Origin: Ectopseudomonas oleovorans
Lineage (GTDB): Bacteria; Pseudomonadota; Gammaproteobacteria; Pseudomonadales; Pseudomonadaceae
Assembly (NCBI RefSeq): GCF_003052605.1
Contig: NZ_QASO01000037.1
Coordinates: forward strand, 1 to 64,000
Reading direction: 5' to 3'
Length of the DNA: 64,000 nucleotides
The notes under the pieces were generated by a model that ran no database searches, was not told the origin of the DNA, and saw only the letters and a list, made by a program, of their open reading frames with translations. A program made the position numbers and the translations under genes. This document shows, piece after piece, positions 8,175 through 15,101 of the stretch. Within the stretch, counting starts at the first letter, position 1; each line of letters begins with the position of its first letter.

Positions 8175-9050
8175 ATGCAGGTCGTATCCATCATTTCAAC
8201 CAAAGGCGGGGTCGGCAAGACCACCACGGCCGCAAACCTGGGCGGTCTCGCTGCGGACGCCGGGCTGCGCGTGCTGTTGCTCGATCTTGATGTGCAGCCC
8301 ACCTTGTCCTCCTACTACGAGCTGGCCCATCGTGCGCCGGGCGGTATCTATGAATTGCTGGCCTTCAACGAGCGTGACCTTGGCCAGCTTGTGTCCCGCA
8401 CGATCATCGCGGGCCTGGACTTGGTGCTCTCCAACGACCACCGAGGCGAACTGAACACTTTGCTGCTGCACGCGCCAGACGGGCGACTGCGGCTGCGGCA
8501 CCTGCTGCCGATACTGAACCCCCTCTACGACCTGGTGCTGATCGACACCCAGGGCGCGCGCTCGGTGCTGCTGGAGATGGCGGTGCTGGCCTCCGACCTC
8601 GCGCTGTCGCCAGTGACCCCGGAAATCCTCGCCGCCCGCGAACTGCGGCGCGGCACCATGCAGTTGCTGGCGGACATTGCGCCGTACCGGCAGCTGGGTA
8701 TCGAGCCGCCGCCGCTGCACCTGCTCATCAACCGCGTCCATCCGGTGTCCGCCAACGCCCGTCTGATCCAGCAGGCGCTGCGCGATCTGTTCCAGGGCCA
8801 CACCGGCATTCGGGTTCTGGCCACCGACGTGCCGGCCATTGAGGCTTATCCGCGTGCCGCGACGCGCGGTCTGCCGGTGCATCGGGTCGAGTACCGCCAG
8901 CCAGTGGGCAGAGTCGCTCCCGCCGCGCTCGCCACCATGCGCGATCTTGCCGGCGAATTGCTCCCGCAGTGGCAGGATCGATTTGCCGCAGTGTCCGGCC
9001 GTCCGCCACAGCCTCTTGATACCAGGAGGCCCCATGGCCAACGCACATGA
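8175..9050 (+). CDS. parA: ParA/Soj-family partition ATPase
   Basis: A 291-residue ParA ATPase. The deviant Walker A KGGVGKTT occupies about residues 10-17, and LLLDLDVQPTLSSYY is the Walker A' region typical of ParA/MinD. In ICEs of this type ParA with ParB stabilises the excised circular form. In ICEclc the parA-shi pair has also been linked to growth arrest of transfer-competent cells (from memory of that system). A GGAGA ribosome binding site precedes the ATG. The 3' end overlaps the next small gene by 17 bases. Confidence 0.93.
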   Translation: MQVVSIISTKGGVGKTTTAANLGGLAADAGLRVLLLDLDVQPTLSSYYELAHRAPGGIYELLAFNERDLGQLVSRTIIAGLDLVLSNDHRGELNTLLLHAPDGRLRLRHLLPILNPLYDLVLIDTQGARSVLLEMAVLASDLALSPVTPEILAARELRRGTMQLLADIAPYRQLGIEPPPLHLLINRVHPVSANARLIQQALRDLFQGHTGIRVLATDVPAIEAYPRAATRGLPVHRVEYRQPVGRVAPAALATMRDLAGELLPQWQDRFAAVSGRPPQPLDTRRPHGQRT

Positions 9051-9282
9051 ACTGGCCCGAGGCCACAGCCGGCTGCGCGCCCTGATCGAGTTCGCCGTCG
9101 GCGAAGGCTGGCACGTCAAGCGCACGGCGGGCGGTCACCTCAAGTTCACCAAGGCAGGCTGCGCCGCGATCTACACCAGTTCGACGGCCAGCGATCACCG
9201 GGCAGCCCTCAACGCCCGTGCGCAGATCCGTCGTGCCGAGCGCGAGACCCGATCCCAAGCGCAGGGAGGCGGCCATGACTGA
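9034..9282 (+). CDS. Small Shi-like protein with HicA-like fold signature
   Basis: An 82-residue basic protein starting inside the end of parA behind a strong AGGAGG. The segment EGWHVKRTAGGHLKFTKAG, then STASDHRAALNARAQIRRA, resembles the HicA-type small double-stranded-RNA-binding fold (glycine-glycine-histidine-leucine core). By position it corresponds to the short gene called shi in ICEclc, between parA and parB. A HicA-like toxin activity would fit the growth-inhibition role reported for that gene, but no HicB-like antitoxin is adjacent, so this remains an inference. It overlaps the parB start by eight bases. Confidence 0.7.
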   Translation: MANAHELARGHSRLRALIEFAVGEGWHVKRTAGGHLKFTKAGCAAIYTSSTASDHRAALNARAQIRRAERETRSQAQGGGHD

Positions 9283-10867
9283 GATCACCTCCCAGCAGAT
9301 GGCCGGCAAACTGCTTGCGTCCGGGTTCGAGCGCAGCGGCCCGTCAGCAACGACCTTGAGCGACCCGATCGCCGACACGCCCATGGTCGTGACGCTCGAC
9401 CAGTTGCACCCCTACGACCACGACCCGCGCAAGAAGCGCAATCCGGTGTACGAGGAAATCAAGGCATCCATCCGCGAGCGTGGCCTGGACGCGGCTCCGG
9501 CCATCACCCGGCGGCCCGGCGACGATCACTACATCATCCGCAATGGCGGCAACACGCGACTGGCAATCCTGCGCGAACTCTGGTCGGAGACCAAGGACGA
9601 ACGCTTTTTTCGGGTCTCATGCCTGTTCCGCCCGTGGCCCGAGCGTGGTGAGATCGTCGCGCTCACCGGGCATCTTGCGGAAAACGAACTGCGCGGTGGC
9701 CTCACCTTCATCGAGCGCGCTTTGGGCGTCGAGAAAGCGCGCGAGTTCTACGAACTGGAAATCCGCTCCACCCTGAGCCAGTCCGAGCTGGCTCGCCGCC
9801 TGGCCGCCGACGGATACCCCGTGCAGCAATCGCACATCAGCCGGATGGCCGACGCCGTACGCTACCTGCTGCCCGCAATCCCGACCGTGCTCTACGCCGG
9901 CCTGGGGCGTCACCAGGTCGAGCGGTTGTCGGTCATGCGCAAGGCCTGCGAGCGCACCTGGGAGCATTACGCCAAAGGCCGCTCACTGGTTCAGGACTTC
10001 GACGAGTTCTTTCAGGAAGTGCTGTCGCAATTCGATGTCCAGGCCGACGAGTTCTCTACGCAGCGCGTACAGGACGAACTGATCGGCCAGATGGCCGAAT
10101 TGCTGGACGTCGATTACGACGTGCTCGCTCTGGACATGACCGAATCCGAGAGCCGCCAGCGTGCCTTGGTCAGCGAGCCGACGCCGCCCTCGACACCGCC
10201 TGCCTTGCCAGAGCCAGAGGCCATCGCGCGCCCACCTGTCGATACCGCGCCACCCGCCGCGAAGCCTGCGGCAACGCCATCAACGGGCAAAAGCGACACG
10301 GATGGCAGCCTGCTTCAAGAGCACATCGTCTCCCCGGCGCCGACAACCGAACGGCTTGAGTCCATCCAGCGCATGGTCGCCGACCAGTTGGGCGATACAC
10401 TGCCGCGCGACTTCTCGGCGAACGTCTTGCAGTCCATCCCGGTGCAGGCTGGCGGGCTCTATCCGATCTCGGATGTCTGGTACATCGCCCCCGGCCTGGA
10501 CACACCCGAGCACCTGCGCATCCACGTCGCGCAGTTCGCCCGCGAGATTGCGGTCGAGGCAGACCTGGGCGAGTGCATCGATGACCGCCCAGACGGTATC
10601 GGCTTCGCCTGCCGTGCCCATACCTCAAGCCTGGCGCCAAAGGGCCGTGCCGTCCATACGCTGTTGGCTTGCCTGGCCGGTCAGCAGCCCGCCGACGTCG
10701 GTCTGGACAACGGGCAAGTCGTCATCGACCTGCCGGCGCTGCTGTACGGCCAGGGCGACGTAACCCGAAGATTGAGCGACACCGCGTTGGTCAAGCTGTT
10801 CCGCCTGCTGCGACTGGCCCGCCGCCTGCTCGATCTCGAAGCCGGCACTGCGGACTCTGGAACCTAA
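9275..10867 (+). CDS. parB: ParB-family partition protein, PFGI-1 class
   Basis: A 530-residue ParB-like protein. The N-terminal ParB/sulfiredoxin domain covers about residues 40-170 (VTLDQLHPYDHDPRKKRN, IRNGGNTRLAIL, GHLAENELRGGLTFIERALG). It is followed by a helix-turn-helix KorB-like part (LSQSELARRLAADGYPVQQSHISRMAD). A long proline-rich linker at about 300-360 leads to a C-terminal domain seen only in the ICE form. It should bind a centromere-like site on the ICE and work with ParA. The site is unknown; the 23-base palindromes at 12736, 12868 and 14875 are candidates. A GGGAGG ribosome binding site precedes the ATG at 9275. Confidence 0.88.
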   Translation: MTEITSQQMAGKLLASGFERSGPSATTLSDPIADTPMVVTLDQLHPYDHDPRKKRNPVYEEIKASIRERGLDAAPAITRRPGDDHYIIRNGGNTRLAILRELWSETKDERFFRVSCLFRPWPERGEIVALTGHLAENELRGGLTFIERALGVEKAREFYELEIRSTLSQSELARRLAADGYPVQQSHISRMADAVRYLLPAIPTVLYAGLGRHQVERLSVMRKACERTWEHYAKGRSLVQDFDEFFQEVLSQFDVQADEFSTQRVQDELIGQMAELLDVDYDVLALDMTESESRQRALVSEPTPPSTPPALPEPEAIARPPVDTAPPAAKPAATPSTGKSDTDGSLLQEHIVSPAPTTERLESIQRMVADQLGDTLPRDFSANVLQSIPVQAGGLYPISDVWYIAPGLDTPEHLRIHVAQFAREIAVEADLGECIDDRPDGIGFACRAHTSSLAPKGRAVHTLLACLAGQQPADVGLDNGQVVIDLPALLYGQGDVTRRLSDTALVKLFRLLRLARRLLDLEAGTADSGT

Positions 10868-10882
10868 GCGAGGAAGGCCAGC

Positions 10883-11443
10883 ATGTCCACAGCACACCCA
10901 CTCAACCAGGCTGTCATCGCCCAGGCCCTCTATGACCTGCGCAATGGGCAACTGCGCCGCTGCAAACTGATGGGGTTTGGCGAGGCAGAGCTGGACGCCC
11001 TCAAGCATCCCGCGCTGATCAGCGTGCTGGCCAACGCCAACGTCTCCTGGTGCTCAGTGACGGTCAACCGCGAAGTGCTGCGGCGGCTGCTCCAGCAGGC
11101 GCAGGACGTGGAGAAGGAAATCGCCACAGTCGATCGCATGCTCAGGCTGGGCGCGAGCACGGAGATGGTCAGCAAGTTCTATGGCTTGACGCATCAGGAA
11201 GTGGCGCTTCGCCGTGAAATCCTCGGTCTGCCCAAGCGCAAGGGCCGGCACCCCGTGCTGGACGAGGAGCAGGACACGGAGCTGTGGCGGCAATGGAAGG
11301 CCGTGACCAACAGCAGAACGGTCGATCTCGAAGACGAAACCTCCATCCTCGATGCCGCCATGGACTTGGCCGAAGGCATGTCGCTGCCTCTGTCGGTGGT
11401 CTGGGCCTCGATCAAGAGCTGGGTCGATCAGGGATTGGCTTGA
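10883..11443 (+). CDS. DUF2857 family ICE protein
   Basis: A 186-residue protein matching the DUF2857 family found between ParB and the STY4528 replication protein in this class of island. It is largely helical. A segment at about 90-125 (TEMVSKFYGLTHQEVALRREILGLPKRKGR) resembles a helix-turn-helix with a basic tail, suggesting DNA binding. It starts 16 bases after parB and ends four bases before the next gene, so it is part of the partition/replication operon. The biochemical role is not known. Confidence 0.8.
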   Translation: MSTAHPLNQAVIAQALYDLRNGQLRRCKLMGFGEAELDALKHPALISVLANANVSWCSVTVNREVLRRLLQQAQDVEKEIATVDRMLRLGASTEMVSKFYGLTHQEVALRREILGLPKRKGRHPVLDEEQDTELWRQWKAVTNSRTVDLEDETSILDAAMDLAEGMSLPLSVVWASIKSWVDQGLA

Positions 11444-11446
11444 GTC

Positions 11447-12691
11447 ATGGCCGTGGACGACACCGCACCACGAGTCCGACGCCAAGGCCCCATCGCACTC
11501 GCAGAGCTGTTCGATGCTGCGCTGAAAGACCTTGCGCCCAAGCCCGCCCCCAGCGCACCTGCGTCTACACCGGCACAGTCGCCCACGCCTACCTCCGGCG
11601 ATGCTTTCCTGTTCAGTGGCAACCGGCACGAGACGGTGCCACGCAAGTTGTTCCTCGACCGCCGCCTGACACCGCTGGAACGAAACGCCTGGCAAGTGTT
11701 CCGGCTGATGCTCAACGACGATGGTGTGACCGCATTTCCCACCTACGAGCAGTTGCGGCCCTGGCTGGCGTCCATGCCCTGCGCAGGCCAGGCCTCGCAT
11801 GAAACCGTGGCACGGGCGCTGACACTGATGCGCCTGACCCGCTGGCTGAGCCTGGTGAGGCGACGGCGTGACCCCAAGACTGGCCGCATCCTCGGCAATC
11901 TGTACGTGCTGCACGACGAACCTCTGACACCGTTCGAGGCCATGCAGCTCGACCCGGACTACCTGCAACTCGTCAGCCAGGCGCTCGGCCATTCTGCCAA
12001 GGCCGTACAGATCGTGGGCCTGCACACGCTCAAGGAAATCGGCGAAGACCCATTACTGGCCGGACGCACCCTCCCGTCACGGTTGCAGGTGATGGCCGAA
12101 CGTCTCGCCAACCAGAACCCCACGGCCAGCGATAGTTATCAACAGGAGGACGCCATTCACGATTCCGAAGAAGGGGCTCCGGGCCTTCTTCGGAATCGTG
12201 AACGACCCACTACGGATTCCGAAGCAGGGCCGAAACCCGCGCCAGACGTCTCTCTTCTGAAACCGAAGCAGGCCCGTACAGTACGTAGTAGTTGTATTAA
12301 TGAAATACGTACTACTGCGCAGGCGCGCGCGCTGGGCGATCTGCAATGGCCCAAGCGCTTTGCACAACTGAAGGCGGAACAGCAGGCGGGTGCCAAGGTG
12401 GCATTGCAGCAGGTTGATCCCTCGCTGAGGCAGGACGTGCTGGACGAATGGGCAGCGCGTTGTAGCAACCACGGCATCCGCAATCCCGCAGGGTATCTGT
12501 TCGGCATCATCCAGCGGGCCATCCACGGTGAGTTTAATGCCTGGGCCAAGAAAGACCCGCCACCGGCACCCACTCAGCCAAACGAACGGCCACCACCCGC
12601 ACCACCACCCCAAACGCAGGGTAAGCCGGTGCCACCAGAAGTCGCCAGGCAGCACATCGAGCGACTGCGAGATCTGCTCGCCAGCAAGTGA
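11447..12691 (+). CDS. STY4528-family ICE replication protein
   Basis: A 414-residue protein of the STY4528 family, annotated as a pathogenicity-island replication protein. The N-terminal half has the winged-helix content expected (LTPLERNAWQVFRLM, ETVARALTLMRLTRWLSLVRRRRD), like plasmid initiators. A low-conservation linker (about 230-285) encodes a long inverted repeat and an AT-rich tract at DNA level, reported separately as a candidate origin. The C-terminus is proline-rich (PPPAPPPQTQG), then a short helix. It follows the DUF2857 gene by three bases. It probably starts replication of the excised circle, although this is inferred from family annotation. Confidence 0.82.
   Translation: MAVDDTAPRVRRQGPIALAELFDAALKDLAPKPAPSAPASTPAQSPTPTSGDAFLFSGNRHETVPRKLFLDRRLTPLERNAWQVFRLMLNDDGVTAFPTYEQLRPWLASMPCAGQASHETVARALTLMRLTRWLSLVRRRRDPKTGRILGNLYVLHDEPLTPFEAMQLDPDYLQLVSQALGHSAKAVQIVGLHTLKEIGEDPLLAGRTLPSRLQVMAERLANQNPTASDSYQQEDAIHDSEEGAPGLLRNRERPTTDSEAGPKPAPDVSLLKPKQARTVRSSCINEIRTTAQARALGDLQWPKRFAQLKAEQQAGAKVALQQVDPSLRQDVLDEWAARCSNHGIRNPAGYLFGIIQRAIHGEFNAWAKKDPPPAPTQPNERPPPAPPPQTQGKPVPPEVARQHIERLRDLLASK
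12156..12202. repeat. 19-base inverted repeat inside the replication gene
   Basis: TTCACGATTCCGAAGAAGG at 12156-12174 is perfectly mirrored at 12184-12202 around a nine-base spacer. A third, partial GGATTCCGAAG follows at about 12213. A DnaA-box-like TTATCAACA lies at about 12137-12145 and an AT-rich tract at 12290-12318. It is inside the STY4528 coding sequence, in its variable linker. Confidence 0.75.
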
Positions 12692-12735
12692 GCCGACCGA
12701 CAAGGCGGTGAAGTGGATGCCCATGGATGCCAGTA

Positions 12736-12758
12736 GAGCTATCCCCTGGGGATAGTTC
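12736..12758. promoter_or_regulatory. 23-base palindrome, copy 1
   Basis: GAGCTATCCCC, a central T, then GGGGATAGTTC. One mismatch from a perfect palindrome with 11-base arms. It is identical in the left arm to copies at 12868-12890 and 14875-14897. Candidate binding site for an ICE-encoded protein such as ParB or a regulator. Confidence 0.7.
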
Positions 12759-12867
12759 CACCGTTGGGGCGGATGCCGTGCAGTCGCAAGCTTGGCCTCG
12801 AACATCTGCCGCAGTATCGGCGTTGTCCGCCCCGATCCCGACCTGCAGCGTTCGTTGGCGCTCCATG

Positions 12868-12890
12868 GAGCTATCCCCAGGGGATAGCTC
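12868..12890. promoter_or_regulatory. 23-base palindrome, copy 2
   Basis: GAGCTATCCCC, a central A, then GGGGATAGCTC: a perfect palindrome with 11-base arms and a one-base centre. It lies 119 bases upstream of the PFL_4669 start. The same sequence recurs at 14875-14897. Confidence 0.75.
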
Positions 12891-13008
12891 GCGCCGCAGG
12901 CGGCCACCACGCGCTGAACCGGGGTCTGGCAGGTTTCGGTTTGTTGACTGACGGCCTTCCGCTTCCTGCCGAAGCTGACCGCTCCTTTCCACACAACGAG
13001 CGGACACC

Positions 13009-13794
13009 ATGGCAACCAATGAACCTCTGCAACTGAATCTCGGCTCCCTGCGCAGCGCGATGTCGCTGACGCTTCACACCCACCACGCCTCGCGCATCTG
13101 GCATGGCCGTGCCGCTGCCGAGGGGCGACCGGGCATCGTCGGCCTGAACGGCTACATCGCCCAAATGAACAAGATGCGGCGTGGTTCGGAGCAGGACGAC
13201 CCGTACTCGGATTGGTGGATGCTGCGCATCGAGGTCAAGCTCGACCAGACCAAGACCACGCTGCAATCGCTGCGCGAGCAGGTGGATCAGGCGCTGGCGA
13301 GCGTGCCGCCGGCACTCAGCCTGGGCGAAAACCTCAACGTTCAGCCCGTCAAGTTGCCGCTGTTCGTCAATGCGCAGCTCGGCTTTGCCGCCGTCTATCT
13401 GCTGGCCGACTACGACGACATCGCCCGCAAACTGATTCTCGCCCACCACACGGCGCTCATCGACCGCAGCACCTTGGAGCGCTGGCTCAACGAGGGTGCC
13501 CATGCACTGCGCAGCCTGTTCTCGCTGGCCCAGCAATACCGCTATTCGGGCTGTACACGCGACGACTTCGTATCAAAGAACGCCGCAGCACGGGCGGCGT
13601 TGGAGAAATTCGGCGAACTGCCGGAGGACGTGCTGGAAGGCACGCGCCGCTCGAAGTTCGCACCGCCCATCGTGCGCCGTGGCCTGCAACAGCGTGTCGA
13701 GAGTCCTGCTGCAGCGCATGCCCCCAACGACGAACCCGCCACTGGCGCAGCACCCGAAATCAGCGCCGGCGAGGACGAGGACGAGCAGGCATGA
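13009..13794 (+). CDS. PFL_4669-family ICE protein
   Basis: A 261-residue protein of the PFL_4669 family, conserved next to the replication and single-strand-binding genes of PFGI-1-type ICEs. The conserved start (LNLGSLRSAMSLTLHTHHASRIWHGR) and the central FVNAQLGFAAVYLLADYDDIARK are typical. No enzyme motif is visible, and the acidic C-terminus (GEDEDEQA) is probably disordered. Its role is unknown; the context suggests DNA replication or single-strand processing. The next gene starts inside its stop codon (ATGA overlap). Confidence 0.85.
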   Translation: MATNEPLQLNLGSLRSAMSLTLHTHHASRIWHGRAAAEGRPGIVGLNGYIAQMNKMRRGSEQDDPYSDWWMLRIEVKLDQTKTTLQSLREQVDQALASVPPALSLGENLNVQPVKLPLFVNAQLGFAAVYLLADYDDIARKLILAHHTALIDRSTLERWLNEGAHALRSLFSLAQQYRYSGCTRDDFVSKNAAARAALEKFGELPEDVLEGTRRSKFAPPIVRRGLQQRVESPAAAHAPNDEPATGAAPEISAGEDEDEQA

Positions 13795-14318
13795 GCGATC
13801 CGAACCGCGAACCTCGCTACTTCCAGGGCTTGCAACAGGCTGCCTTCATGAAGCTGGAACACGCGGCCTCTCTAAAAGGCCTTTTAAAGCCTTTTAAGGG
13901 TAAGGGGGATCTTGAGGCCTGGGCCAGCCAGTGCTTCGCCATGCGCGACGATTTGATTGGCTTGACGCAGCGGCAGGTGCTGCAACAGGCAGTCGGGCAT
14001 CCCTTCCACCTGCTGCCCGTGGAGTTGGCCCAGCAGAGCACTGGCGCAGGCACGGCGTTTTTGCGCTGGCGCAAACACGACCGCTCAGCCATGGGCGTGG
14101 CGCTGTGGCAGGAATTGATGGTGAGCACCGGCACGCCGGTCAACCTGCTGGCCGATCTGCACGCGATCGAGCTTCAGCGCATCACGTTGAACATGCAGAT
14201 CAGTCTGCTGCACACCCTGGGCAGGCAGGCACAGGAATGCGCCAGCAAGGCGGCCGAGGCGGAAGACGCCTACCTGCGCAGGCTCAAGTCCATCCCACCT
14301 GGAATGCGTGATCGGTGA
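13791..14318 (+). CDS. DUF3158 family ICE protein
   Basis: A 175-residue, mainly helical protein matching the DUF3158 family found between PFL_4669 and ssb in related islands. Visible features are KLEHAASLKGLLKPFKGKGDLE near residues 20-45, LLPVELAQQSTGAGTAFLRWRK near 75-100, and a helical C-terminus. Start and stop overlap the preceding gene by four bases, which points to coupled translation. Function is not known. Confidence 0.8.
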   Translation: MSDPNREPRYFQGLQQAAFMKLEHAASLKGLLKPFKGKGDLEAWASQCFAMRDDLIGLTQRQVLQQAVGHPFHLLPVELAQQSTGAGTAFLRWRKHDRSAMGVALWQELMVSTGTPVNLLADLHAIELQRITLNMQISLLHTLGRQAQECASKAAEAEDAYLRRLKSIPPGMRDR

Positions 14319-14391
14319 TGACACCGGACACCCCAGCACGCGCCCGAAGCCGACGCGGCACGGGTATTTCAACCACCATGGAGATTGCAAC

Positions 14392-14832
14392 ATGAGCACG
14401 CACTTTTGGGGCGAAGGCAACATTGGCTCCCCGCCCGAATACCGGGAGTTCCCCAACGGCAACGACGAGCCGCGGCGCTTGCTGCGGCTGAACGTGTATT
14501 TCGACAACCCCGTTCCCACCAAAGGCGGCGACTTCGAGGATCGCGGTGGCTTCTGGGCGCCCGTGGAAATCTGGCACCGCGACACCGCGCACTGGAAAAA
14601 CCTCTACCAGAAAGGCATGCGCGTCCTGGTCGTCGGCCGCATGGAGCGCGAGCCCTGGACGGACAACGAAGATCAGCCGCGCGAGACCTGGCAGATCAAC
14701 GCGCGTAGCGTCGGCATCCTGCCGTTTCGCATCGAGTCCGTGACCCTCAGCCCGAAGCCGCAGGATGCGGAGGCAAAGCCCCAGGCCGCCCAGGAACCGG
14801 CTGTGCCAAAAGAGCCGCGGCGTAGGAAGTGA
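14392..14832 (+). CDS. ssb: ICE single-stranded DNA-binding protein
   Basis: A 146-residue OB-fold protein of the ICE Ssb type. Residues 1-110 hold the OB-fold (MSTHFWGEGNIGSPPEY, RLNVYFDNPVP, FWAPVEIWHRDTAHWKNLYQKGMRVLVVGRME, WQINARSVGILP). The basic tail PKEPRRRK replaces the acidic DDIPF tail of chromosomal SSB, so interaction with host SSB partners is probably lost. It should coat single-stranded ICE DNA during transfer or replication. A GGAGA ribosome binding site lies ahead of the ATG at 14392. Confidence 0.85.
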   Translation: MSTHFWGEGNIGSPPEYREFPNGNDEPRRLLRLNVYFDNPVPTKGGDFEDRGGFWAPVEIWHRDTAHWKNLYQKGMRVLVVGRMEREPWTDNEDQPRETWQINARSVGILPFRIESVTLSPKPQDAEAKPQAAQEPAVPKEPRRRK

Positions 14833-14874
14833 CCCGGCATGGGCCGGCCACTGTTCGCAGCTCCATGCACCCGT

Positions 14875-14897
14875 GAGCTATCCCCAGGGGATAGCTC
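14875..14897. promoter_or_regulatory. 23-base palindrome, copy 3
   Basis: Exact copy of the perfect palindrome at 12868-12890, placed 43 bases after ssb and 205 bases ahead of topB. The 270-base gap contains no gene. Confidence 0.75.
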
Positions 14898-15101
14898 CAT
14901 CTACGTCCACCGGCTTCCACGCGCTCCCGAAAATCGCGGCTCCCGGCTCGCACACCCCGGCTGCACGCTATCTCCGCCCCAGCCATTCCATCCTGTGAAA
15001 GTGGTCGCCACCGCTTGCGACTTGTTTGCTGCCGCCCCTGGCTGTGCCCGGCATCCTCGATTCCAGCAACTCAATGAACCACGGAAATCGGATGGACGGA
15101 C

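Larger units (their letters stand above)
12692..13008. other. Intergenic region with two 23-base palindromes
   Basis: 317 bases between the STY4528 gene and the PFL_4669 gene. No coding potential is supported. It holds two of the three copies of the GAGCTATCCCC palindrome, spaced 132 bases apart centre to centre. The second half precedes the PFL_4669 ribosome binding site and probably contains the operon promoter. Confidence 0.6.

Noticed and set aside
12077..13015. Minus-strand frames over the STY4528 gene and the palindromes
   Set aside because: They are shadows of the plus-strand gene and cross the palindromes; no homology was recognised.
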